9,351 nt of DNA from Actinomycetes bacterium (lineage in GTDB: Bacteria > Actinomycetota > Acidimicrobiia > Acidimicrobiales > RAAP-2): assembly GCA_021849765.1 (NCBI GenBank), contig JAJZSM010000050.1, forward strand, positions 1-9,351, read 5' to 3'. Under the pieces are notes generated by a model. That model had not been told where the DNA came from. It worked only from the letters and a program-made list of their open reading frames with translations, and made no database searches. A program made the translations under genes and the position numbers. This document shows, piece by piece, positions 1 through 5,448 of this stretch. How positions within the stretch are numbered: position 1 is the stretch's first letter; the number at the start of each line of letters is the position of its first letter.

Positions 1-243
1 CGTCAGCAGTGCCAGTTCGGCGTTGGAGTTCATGTCGTGTTGGCGCGCCAGGGTGAGCAACGGATCGTCCTGGTCACGACTCGGATCGATCGGCCCGTTC
101 AACGTCGCGTTCCACTCGTCATCCAGGTCGTGCTCGGCCGCGACCACTCGACGCACCGCGACGCGCACGACCTCTCGACCAGCGTCGTTGAGCTTGACCT
201 CGATTCGCCCGTCGCGACGGCGCACGAAGAGCCGCGGCGTCAC
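1..243 (-). CDS. DUF2017 family protein, 3'-truncated by the window edge
   Basis: The first 81 codons of a gene that continues past the left edge. The reading frame is open throughout, from GTG at 243-241. It reads MTPRLFVRRRDGRIEVKLND and continues with an Arg/Val-rich helix and an acidic stretch (EHDLDDEW). The start GTG overlaps the TGA of clpS in a GTGA tetranucleotide, so the two are very probably translationally coupled. In actinobacteria the gene directly after clpS is commonly a DUF2017 protein of about 180 residues with no assigned function. The family call rests on that position plus the general look of the N-terminus, not on a diagnostic motif. Its job is unknown; a link to ClpS/ClpP proteolysis is suggested only by gene order. 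Confidence 0.65.
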   Translation of the reverse strand, partial: MTPRLFVRRRDGRIEVKLNDAGREVVRVAVRRVVAAEHDLDDEWNATLNGPIDPSRDQDDPLLTLARQHDMNSNAELALLT

Positions 244-560
244 GAGGCCGCCTCTTCCACGGTGCACTGCAGTCCCGCCACTTGGACCTTGACGCAGTAT
301 CGCTCCGCGCGCTCGCGCTCACCAGTCCAGACCACCGCCCGTCCCCGGTGGTGGACGGTGAGCATCAGCTGGGTGCACTTGTTGTTCGAGTAGCCAAAGA
401 TTCGCTTGAAGATCACCACCACCACGTTCATGGGCGTCACCGGGTCATTCCACACGACGACATCCCAGGGTCGCTTGGTCGCCGTAGTCGTCTCGCTTGA
501 AACCTCAGATTCCGTCGCGAGGTCGGCGTCGACCGATCGTCGACGTGTCGTTTGGGCCAT
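240..560 (-). CDS. clpS: ATP-dependent Clp protease adaptor ClpS
   Basis: ClpS binds the N-domain of a Clp ATPase (ClpA in proteobacteria, ClpC in actinobacteria) and delivers N-degron substrates to ClpP in the cytoplasm. The 106-residue product has a disordered Ser/Thr-rich N-terminal tail (about residues 1-29). The ClpS fold follows, opening with RPWDVVVWNDPVTPM. Expected specificity-pocket residues are visible: N38, D39, M44 (the gatekeeper position) and H70 in LTVHHRGRAVV. The second acidic residue of the E. coli NDD motif is Pro here, as is usual in actinobacterial ClpS. I chose ATG at 560-558. A GTG lies directly upstream at 563-561 and would add one residue. Neither has a strong Shine-Dalgarno sequence. 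The gene is divergent from the DUF2236 gene and overlaps the DUF2017 gene by GTGA. Confidence 0.93.
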   Translation of the reverse strand: MAQTTRRRSVDADLATESEVSSETTTATKRPWDVVVWNDPVTPMNVVVVIFKRIFGYSNNKCTQLMLTVHHRGRAVVWTGERERAERYCVKVQVAGLQCTVEEAAS

Positions 561-601
561 CACCTAGTTTCTCAGAGCGCCGAGACAAAAGAAAGGCCTC
601 G

Positions 602-607
602 TACACT
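602..607 (+). promoter_or_regulatory. Candidate -10 box (TACACT) for the DUF2236 gene
   Basis: TACACT matches the actinobacterial SigA -10 consensus (TANNNT). It lies 28 nt before the GTG start of the DUF2236 gene, which would put transcription start near 613-614. No convincing -35 hexamer lies 16-18 bp upstream. This is inference from sequence alone. Confidence 0.4.
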
Positions 608-621
608 GGTCGGTACGACCA
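607..621. promoter_or_regulatory. 15-bp palindrome overlapping the predicted start site (possible operator)
   Basis: TGGTCG-GTA-CGACCA is an inverted repeat with perfect 6-bp arms around a 3-bp centre. It begins at the last base of the candidate -10 box and spans the predicted transcription start, a typical position for a repressor operator. The CGACC half (616-620) can also pair with GGTCG at 626-630, which contains part of the Shine-Dalgarno sequence. No regulator gene is adjacent, so the binding protein is unknown. Confidence 0.35.
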
Positions 622-628
622 AGGAGGT
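622..628 (+). promoter_or_regulatory. Strong ribosome binding site AGGAGGT
   Basis: AAGGAGGT (621-628) is a near-perfect Shine-Dalgarno sequence 7 nt before GTG at 636. It fixes the start of the DUF2236 gene there rather than at upstream in-frame codons reaching back to 552. It is the strongest ribosome binding site noticed in the window. Confidence 0.85.
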
Positions 629-635
629 CGAAACG

Positions 636-1514
636 GTGACCCTGTCGATGGCCGCGATTCCCGGACGGATCCGGGCGCGGGCCAACCAGTCCATTCGCAA
701 CGCCGCCGGCCTCACCCGTGAGCCGCCAGCGGCGTGCCTCGACCCGCTTGAGTCCTACCAACCCGTCGACGGCATCGCCCGGTTGGTCCACGGGGATCTC
801 GCGGCCATGCTCATTGGCGGCATCGGCTCGCTGTTCATCGAGATGCTGCACCCCTACTCGATGGCGGGTGTCGCGCAGCACTCTCGGTACCGTGAGGACA
901 CCCTGGGTCGAGTCCTGCAGACGGCGAACTTCATTGGCGACACCACGTACGGCTCTCGTGCGGTGGCCGGCGCGTCGATCGAGCGAGTCAACGCCATCCA
1001 CCGAGCAGTCCGCGGCGTCGCTGACGACGGCGTGGCCTACGAGGCGAGCGACCCGCACTTGATCTCCTGGGTGCACGTGGCCGGCACGACGATCTTCCTC
1101 GAGTCCTATCGGCGTTTCGGGCCACACCGGCTCACGCCGGACCAAGCCGACCGCTACGTGGCCGAGATGGCCAAGGTGGCGCACGACCTCGGTGGCGAAA
1201 CGCCGCCGACGACCGTCGCCGAACTGCGCCGACAGCTCGACGCCTTTCGCCCCGAGCTACGACTCAGCGCCGACGGCGTGGCCGCCCGTGACTTCCTGGT
1301 CGCCGGCGTCGGTGGCGGGATCGTCCAGCGTTTCGCGTACCGCTTGCTCGTGGCGAGCGCCCTCGACCTGCTGGCACCCTGGGCGCGCGATCTGCTGGGC
1401 TTCGCCCCACCGCCGCCGTGGCGGCGCTACGCGACCCGCGGCGCTACGCGCGCGATGAACGCCATGCTGCGCGCGGCCGTGCCTCCGACGCGGCCCGTCA
1501 CTGCATCAGCGTGA
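636..1514 (+). CDS. DUF2236 (MpaB/Lcp-type) oxygenase domain protein
   Basis: The 292-residue protein is of the DUF2236 type, a largely helical family that includes fungal MpaB and the haem-dependent latex-clearing protein Lcp; most bacterial members have no known substrate. Family features are visible: LVHGD (50-54), LHPYSMAGV (71-79), the helix NAIHRAVRGV (119-128), and DPHLISWVHVAGT (139-151), in which conserved His residues (H122, H148) are candidate haem or metal ligands. No signal peptide is seen, so it is probably cytoplasmic or peripheral; a hydrophobic patch lies around residues 55-70. The GTG start is set by AAGGAGGT 7 nt upstream. It overlaps the convergent SDR gene by 17 bp. Substrate and reaction cannot be told from sequence. 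Confidence 0.88.
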   Translation: MTLSMAAIPGRIRARANQSIRNAAGLTREPPAACLDPLESYQPVDGIARLVHGDLAAMLIGGIGSLFIEMLHPYSMAGVAQHSRYREDTLGRVLQTANFIGDTTYGSRAVAGASIERVNAIHRAVRGVADDGVAYEASDPHLISWVHVAGTTIFLESYRRFGPHRLTPDQADRYVAEMAKVAHDLGGETPPTTVAELRRQLDAFRPELRLSADGVAARDFLVAGVGGGIVQRFAYRLLVASALDLLAPWARDLLGFAPPPPWRRYATRGATRAMNAMLRAAVPPTRPVTASA

Positions 1515-2223
1515 GTCCGCCGTCGACGGCCAGGACCTGGCCGGTCACGTAGACGTTGTCCACCAGCGACTCGATGGCGCTGGCAACGTCTTCGGGCGTA
1601 GCGCTGCGGCGTAGCGGCGCGACCGCCTGGACGTGGTGACGGATGGCATCCCAGTTTTCGGTCCACTGCGTGTCGACGAGACCCGGAGCCACGGCGTTCA
1701 CCCGCACCTCGGGTCCGACGGCCTTGGCGAGCAGCGCGGTGAGGTGATTGAGCGCGGCCTTGGAAGCCGCGTAGGGGATAGACGAACCGGTCTGACGGAT
1801 CCCGGCGATGGAACTCACGTTGACTATCGAGCCATTGGTCGCTCGCAGCGACTCCATGGCCGCGACCGACATGGCCCACGTGCCAAAGACGTTCACCTCG
1901 AAGATCCGGCGCCAGACGTCCAGCGAGGCCGCGGCGAGGTCGTGATGGTTGATAACCGACGTCGTGCCGGCGTTGTTCACGAGTACGTCCAGTCGACCGA
2001 GACGGTCAAGGACTTCACCGACCAATCGTTCGGGGTCGCCGGGCACGTCGACCGAGGCCTGCACGTAGATCGAGTTCGGCGTCTGGGCCGCCAGCCGTTC
2101 ACCCTCTTCGACACTGGTCGCTGAGTTGAAGACGACGGCGTCACCCCGGTTCGCAAAGCGCAGCGCCGTCGCCGCGCCGATGCCCCTCGAGGACCCCGTA
2201 ACGAGGACGACCCGGCCGCTCAC
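1498..2223 (-). CDS. Short-chain dehydrogenase/reductase (FabG-like SDR)
   Basis: A classical NAD(P)(H)-dependent oxidoreductase with a Rossmann fold, about 241 residues and cytoplasmic. Visible motifs are the cofactor loop TGSSRGIG (9-16), NNAG (83-86), N111, S138 in NVSSIAG, and Y151-AAS-K155, giving a complete Asn-Ser-Tyr-Lys tetrad. The C-terminal VTGQVLAVDGG is typical of FabG-like members. The substrate is not predictable; 3-ketoacyl thioesters, sugars and steroids are all possible. I chose GTG 2223-2221, whose GTGA overlaps the stop of the upstream epimerase gene, as in other gene pairs here, and which gives the usual short N-terminus. GTG at 2244 would add seven residues. It is probably co-transcribed with the epimerase gene, which hints at a sugar substrate, but this is weak. 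Confidence 0.92.
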   Translation of the reverse strand: MSGRVVLVTGSSRGIGAATALRFANRGDAVVFNSATSVEEGERLAAQTPNSIYVQASVDVPGDPERLVGEVLDRLGRLDVLVNNAGTTSVINHHDLAAASLDVWRRIFEVNVFGTWAMSVAAMESLRATNGSIVNVSSIAGIRQTGSSIPYAASKAALNHLTALLAKAVGPEVRVNAVAPGLVDTQWTENWDAIRHHVQAVAPLRRSATPEDVASAIESLVDNVYVTGQVLAVDGGLTLMQ

Positions 2224-3131
2224 GAAACGCGCCGCATCCGCCACGACCCGGCCCAGTGTTGGCCGGGCTGGAGCACCACAAGGTCCTTGCCACTTCGCAA
2301 CGCGTCCGGTGGGCAGGTCATCGGCTCTACCGCGACCGAGGTGCGCCGGCGGCCGTGCCCGAGCCGGTCACCCGTGTAGATCTGGACGTAGGGGAAGTTC
2401 CGGTCCATGCTCAATTCCACGCAACCGTCGTCCTTGTCGCGAAGCAGTACCGTCGACATGCCAAAGTCGTCCCTCGTCAACTCGGTGTAGGTGACGTCGA
2501 GCTCGTGGCCGTTGAGCGATTTCGGCGCCGTGAAGTCCAGTGTGTGGTTCGTCACAGGCAGGATCTCACCGGTTGGCAACTGCCGCGAATTCACGGCGAC
2601 GAAGGCTCGCGCCGGCACGGTCAGCCATGAGCCTTCGATGGTCGGCGTCGTCACGGCCAGGTACGGGTGGAACCCCAGGCCGAAGGGGATCGCCACCTCG
2701 TCGAGATTCTTCACCGTCGTCGTCACGGTCAGCCCCATCGATCCGAGGTGGTATGCGACCTCCACCGACGACGCGAAGGGGTACGCCGGCGTGGGGTGAA
2801 GCAGGAGCGAGAGGGCGCAGCGGTTCTGGTTCACTGACTCCACTCGAAAGGGGCGCCACCGGACGAGTCCGTGTATCGCCGCCACCTGGTCGACGATGTC
2901 CACGGCGGGTCGGCCCGTGCGCTCGGAGAACTCCCACGGCTCCGCGCTTAGCCGATTGGGCCACGGGTAGAGCACCTGGCCGTGCCCCCCGACGGGAACT
3001 TCGTCACCCGCGTACCCCTCGACGACGGCTACGCCCCCTTGCACGTACGTGCGAAGGGTTGCGCCAACTTCGGTGATGACGGCGCGCTGGTCGCCATGGG
3101 CAATCGCGATCTGTTCGCCCGAGGGCAGCAT
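2220..3131 (-). CDS. Aldose 1-epimerase (galactose mutarotase-like) family protein
   Basis: Members of this family interconvert alpha and beta anomers of aldoses such as glucose and galactose through a beta-sandwich active site. The 303-residue length is normal. Key elements are GQVLYPWPNRL (51-61, substrate-binding Arg60), AAIHGLVRW with H87, GFHPYL with the catalytic-type H155, and SVAVEPMTCPPDAL with the catalytic base E269. The start at ATG 3131 is supported by AGAGGA at 3140-3145, 8 nt upstream. The frame stays open back to 3545 but that part is antisense to surE and is not coding. No secretion signal is visible. It is divergent from surE and overlaps the SDR gene by GTGA. Exact sugar specificity is open; it could act on a phosphorylated or unusual hexose. 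Confidence 0.93.
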   Translation of the reverse strand: MLPSGEQIAIAHGDQRAVITEVGATLRTYVQGGVAVVEGYAGDEVPVGGHGQVLYPWPNRLSAEPWEFSERTGRPAVDIVDQVAAIHGLVRWRPFRVESVNQNRCALSLLLHPTPAYPFASSVEVAYHLGSMGLTVTTTVKNLDEVAIPFGLGFHPYLAVTTPTIEGSWLTVPARAFVAVNSRQLPTGEILPVTNHTLDFTAPKSLNGHELDVTYTELTRDDFGMSTVLLRDKDDGCVELSMDRNFPYVQIYTGDRLGHGRRRTSVAVEPMTCPPDALRSGKDLVVLQPGQHWAGSWRMRRVS

Positions 3132-3152
3132 CGGCCGAATCCTCTCTTCCTC

Positions 3153-3162
3153 GTTACGTAAC
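3153..3162. promoter_or_regulatory. Perfect 10-bp palindrome GTTACGTAAC in a divergent promoter region
   Basis: The palindrome sits in the AT-richest part of the 54-bp gap between the epimerase gene and surE. It is flanked by TC on the left and TTACGA on the right, so outer half-sites TCGT/ACGA also appear. It lies just upstream of the candidate surE -10 box and could be a shared operator. No regulator is encoded nearby. The pattern is seen; the function is inference. Confidence 0.35.
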
Positions 3163-3172
3163 TTACGACAGT

Positions 3173-3178
3173 TAGGGT
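3173..3178 (+). promoter_or_regulatory. Candidate -10 box (TAGGGT) of a leaderless surE transcript
   Basis: TAGGGT fits TANNNT and ends 7 nt before the surE ATG at 3186. This places the transcription start at or next to the A of the start codon. No Shine-Dalgarno sequence precedes this ATG, which agrees with leaderless translation, common in actinobacteria. Confidence 0.5.
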
Positions 3179-3185
3179 ACGACGT

Positions 3186-4037
3186 ATGCGAATTCTCATC
3201 ACCAACGACGATGGCGTGGGAGCGCCAGGAATCGCGGTACTCGCGCGAGCGGTGGCTCGATGGATTGACGATGCGGCCGACGGCGATGTACGCGAGGCCG
3301 TAATTGTGGCGCCGCGCACGAACCACTCCGGGATGTCGGCCGCCGTTGGCGACGTGTTCGAACACCCCTCCGTCGCCTACAGCCGACACCGGATCGCCGG
3401 CGCCGAGTCGATACCCACCTTCGCCCTGGACGCGCCGCCGGCGCTCTGCGCGCTGCTCGGTTCCATCGGGAGCTTCGGCGTCGAGCCGGACCTCGTGCTC
3501 TCGGGGATCAACGCCGGTGCCAACGTCGGGCGAAGCGTGCTGCACTCGGGCACGGTCGGCGCGATCCTGACCGCGGCGCAGCTGGGCAAGTCGGGTCTGG
3601 CGATTTCAGTTCAATGGGGCGAAAGCGTCCACTACGAAACTGCTGCTGCCGTCGCCCTCGAGGTCGTCGACGAACTGCTTCGCGCACCGTCGAGCACGGT
3701 CTTTAACCTCAACGTTCCAAACCTGCCCGCGGCCCAGTTGCGAGGCGTTCGACGCGGGCACATCTCGACCGCCGGCGTCGTGAGCGCCGCGGGACCGCGC
3801 GCCGGCGGCGAGCCCCTCGGTGAAGAGGGCGAGTTGCCCTTGCGATTTGGCGCTGCGTCACCCGAACTCGGCGACGTCAGCGATGAGTCGTCTGACGACG
3901 ACGGCGCCCTTCTCGCGGCTGGCTACGCCTCGCTCACGCCACTACGGGGCCCGCACGAGAACCTCGACGCGTCACTGGACCGTCACGTCGACGTGGCGCT
4001 CGACTTGATCAGCCGCCACCTCGCGCGAGCTCGGTAG
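3186..4037 (+). CDS. surE: 5'/3'-nucleotidase SurE
   Basis: SurE is a cytoplasmic metal-dependent phosphatase acting on 5'- and 3'-nucleoside monophosphates, and in some species on short polyphosphate. The 283-residue protein starts with the signature MRILITNDDG, carrying metal ligands D8 and D9. The other ligands are present: S48 in APRTNHSG and N109 in SGINAGANVG, followed by HSGTVGAI (120-127). In many homologues that last segment reads YSGTVGAA, so H120 is a small variation. A Gly/Glu/Asp-rich stretch (about residues 205-240) forms a charged loop before the C-terminal TPL segment. The ATG has no ribosome binding site and appears leaderless. Its stop codon directly abuts that of the convergent arfB with no gap. 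Family assignment is firm; the natural substrate is not. Confidence 0.95.
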   Translation: MRILITNDDGVGAPGIAVLARAVARWIDDAADGDVREAVIVAPRTNHSGMSAAVGDVFEHPSVAYSRHRIAGAESIPTFALDAPPALCALLGSIGSFGVEPDLVLSGINAGANVGRSVLHSGTVGAILTAAQLGKSGLAISVQWGESVHYETAAAVALEVVDELLRAPSSTVFNLNVPNLPAAQLRGVRRGHISTAGVVSAAGPRAGGEPLGEEGELPLRFGAASPELGDVSDESSDDDGALLAAGYASLTPLRGPHENLDASLDRHVDVALDLISRHLARAR

Positions 4038-4463
4038 TCACTCGTCGTCGCGCGTTCGCCGACTCTGCTTTTGCCGTCCCCGCGCTCGCTTGTCCTCGAG
4101 TCGGCGGATTCGTGAGGCCCTGGTCGCTCGGGTGGGCCGACGGAGCTCGGGCTCGGCCATCGCCGCCGCCAGCCGTTGGCGGAGCTGCTCGAGGGCCGCC
4201 TCACGGTTCTGCGCCTGTGAACGGAATCGGCTCGCGGTTGACCGTACGACGGGCCCGAGCGCGCCGACGACACGATCGCGCGATTCGGGATCTAGCGACG
4301 CCACCCGGTCCAGACGCAGCGTCACCACGATCTTCGTGCGCGACCGGTTCGCGTGCTGCCCACCGGGGCCGCCCGACGTCTCGGCGCGCACGTCGATCAC
4401 CTCGAGCGGGATTCGCAGGCCCGGACCGATCTCGAGTCCGTCGCCCGCGACGTCGGGTGTCAC
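4038..4463 (-). CDS. arfB: Alternative ribosome-rescue aminoacyl-tRNA hydrolase ArfB (GGQ protein)
   Basis: ArfB (YaeJ/ICT1 family) enters stalled ribosomes that lack a stop codon and hydrolyses the peptidyl-tRNA. The 141-residue protein has the catalytic loop SGGPGGQHANRSRTK (30-44; GGQ at 34-36), then the conserved FRSQAQNREAAL segment (about 80-91). A very basic C-terminal tail (RRPTRATRASRIRRLEDKR and beyond) inserts into the empty mRNA channel. There is no stop-codon-recognition domain, which separates it from full release factors RF1 and RF2. The GTG start overlaps the upstream thioesterase stop as GTGA, so the two genes are probably coupled. It ends exactly where surE ends on the other strand. 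Confidence 0.94.
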   Translation of the reverse strand: MTPDVAGDGLEIGPGLRIPLEVIDVRAETSGGPGGQHANRSRTKIVVTLRLDRVASLDPESRDRVVGALGPVVRSTASRFRSQAQNREAALEQLRQRLAAAMAEPELRRPTRATRASRIRRLEDKRARGRQKQSRRTRDDE

Positions 4464-5287
4464 GAATGGGTGGGAAAGCGCACCATCGCCAGCTGCCCGG
4501 ACGACGCGACGAGTTCCCCACGCTCGTCAAAGAGCTCGCAGCGCTCGTCCACGACCCCGTCGGCGATGACCAGACACCACTGACGCGCTCGCAGCCACTC
4601 CCCGACTGGAATTCGTCGAACGTACGACGTCAGCTGCAGGGTGGGCACCCAGCCCGACGAGCCGAGCGGGAAGGTGGCGGGCGGCAAGGCGTCACTCGCG
4701 AAGAGCAACGTCGAGGGATCCCAGCCCGTGGATCCATCATCCAGTCGCAGCCAGCCCTTCACCTCACCAGTGTCTCGAAGTTCGCCCACCGACCAGCCGG
4801 CGGTCGTGGGGTCCATCCGCAGGTCGATGATCCGCGCAATGTTGATCTCGTCGCTCCCGGTCGAGCGCCGACACGACGCCAACGGCGCGATGTCGGGGGC
4901 GCCGACCCCGGCGTAGCGCACCGGTCCGTCGTGCAGCGTCCCCAACGTGACCAGTGACTCGGTAGTCACCTGGCCGTCCTGGACGAGCTCGACGTGCACG
5001 AACGAGACCCCGCGACCGACCTTGCGAACGTGGGTGACGAGGGTCGCCGCGCCGACCGATGGGGAGCCGACGTAGTGGGTGGTCACCGCCGTCGCGTGCA
5101 GGTGCGTCGAGCCCTCCTGCGAGGCCGCGGCCAGCGCGCCGTTGGCCATGACGACTTGCAGGTAGCCCCCGTTGGGATGGTTCATCACCGTGTAGTAGCG
5201 CGACAACTGGACCGAGAACTGTCCATGTCCGACGGGATCGACCGCCGCGGCGTCGCGCAGCGACGTCATCGAACCGGCTTCGTCCAT
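4460..5287 (-). CDS. TesB-like acyl-CoA thioesterase (double hotdog)
   Basis: This protein is predicted to hydrolyse acyl-CoA thioesters to free acid and CoA. Its 275 residues fit a tandem hotdog of the TesB/4HBT_3 type. The first hotdog includes NHPNGGYLQVVMANGAL (36-52) and a strand region ending in VSFVHVELVQDG. The second has WDPSTLLFASDALPP with D199, LTSYVRR with T220, and SSGQLAMVR with Q265. These match the Asp-Thr-Gln catalytic triad known in TesB. Chain-length preference cannot be read. I took ATG 5287 because a TATGGT box ends 6 nt upstream, consistent with a leaderless transcript; ATG at 5269 is an alternative start. It is first in an operon with arfB and divergent from the permease cluster. 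Confidence 0.88.
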   Translation of the reverse strand: MDEAGSMTSLRDAAAVDPVGHGQFSVQLSRYYTVMNHPNGGYLQVVMANGALAAASQEGSTHLHATAVTTHYVGSPSVGAATLVTHVRKVGRGVSFVHVELVQDGQVTTESLVTLGTLHDGPVRYAGVGAPDIAPLASCRRSTGSDEINIARIIDLRMDPTTAGWSVGELRDTGEVKGWLRLDDGSTGWDPSTLLFASDALPPATFPLGSSGWVPTLQLTSYVRRIPVGEWLRARQWCLVIADGVVDERCELFDERGELVASSGQLAMVRFPTHS

Positions 5288-5293
5288 TGGCCA

Positions 5294-5299
5294 ACCATA
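5294..5299 (-). promoter_or_regulatory. Candidate -10 box (TATGGT) of a leaderless thioesterase-arfB transcript
   Basis: On the minus strand TATGGT (5299 down to 5294) is followed by 6 nt and then the ATG at 5287. This predicts that transcription starts at the first base of the start codon. No Shine-Dalgarno sequence is present. The -35 region is not recognisable. Confidence 0.45.
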
Positions 5300-5321
5300 A
5301 TGGCCCGCGCGCCCACCACCC

Positions 5322-5327
5322 TAAGAT
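5322..5327 (+). promoter_or_regulatory. Candidate -10 box (TAAGAT) for the permease cluster
   Basis: TAAGAT fits TANNNT and would start transcription near 5334, about 16 nt before the ATG of the short ORF at 5350. An AGAGG ribosome binding site lies at 5341-5345, 4 nt before that ATG. No clear -35 hexamer is seen. It is arranged back to back with the thioesterase promoter in a 62-bp gap. Confidence 0.4.
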
Positions 5328-5349
5328 CAGACCTGAGAATAGAGGTTTG

Positions 5350-5448
5350 ATGTCCACTGCCACCGACGACGTTTGCGCCCTGACGGGCGGCGGTGCGGGG
5401 TGGTCGGCGGGTGGCGCACCGACGACCATTTCATGGTGGCGCCGATGA
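5350..5448 (+). CDS. Possible 32-residue leader peptide upstream of the permease
   Basis: This short ORF starts at ATG 5350 with AGAGG 4 nt upstream and begins MSTATDDVCALTGGGAGW; it ends ISWWRR at TGA 5446-5448. The stop overlaps the permease ATG at 5445 in an ATGA, the usual mark of translational coupling. It has one Cys (residue 9), tandem Trp near the end, and no recognised domain. Two inverted repeats lie inside it: CGCCC/GGGCG (5376-5380/5385-5389) and a 7-bp stem CGGTGCG/CGCACCG (5391-5397/5415-5421). It could be a regulatory leader, a real small protein, or the displaced N-terminus of the permease if the sequence has an indel. No homologue is recognised. Confidence 0.4.
   Translation: MSTATDDVCALTGGGAGWSAGGAPTTISWWRR

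Noticed and set aside
552..635. A 28-codon upstream extension of the DUF2236 frame
   Set aside because: AAGGAGGT at 621-628 and a -10-like box at 602-607 place both transcription and translation starts downstream of 552.
564..1184. A 206-codon minus-strand frame inside the DUF2236 gene
   Set aside because: Antisense to a recognised family gene and without domain features; low-complexity Arg/Val/Gly composition.
3132..3545. A 138-codon N-terminal extension of the epimerase frame
   Set aside because: It is antisense to the conserved 5' part of surE, and a good ribosome binding site supports ATG 3131. The extension has no domain.
4112..4957. A 281-codon plus-strand frame across arfB and the thioesterase gene
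   Set aside because: It spans two well-supported minus-strand genes and has an Arg/Pro-rich composition without motifs; a shadow frame.
5373..5444. TTG 5373 as the permease start
   Set aside because: No ribosome binding site and an uncharacteristic Arg/Gly-rich N-terminus; ATG 5445, overlapping the leader ORF stop, suits the membrane protein better, though ATG 5433 remains possible.
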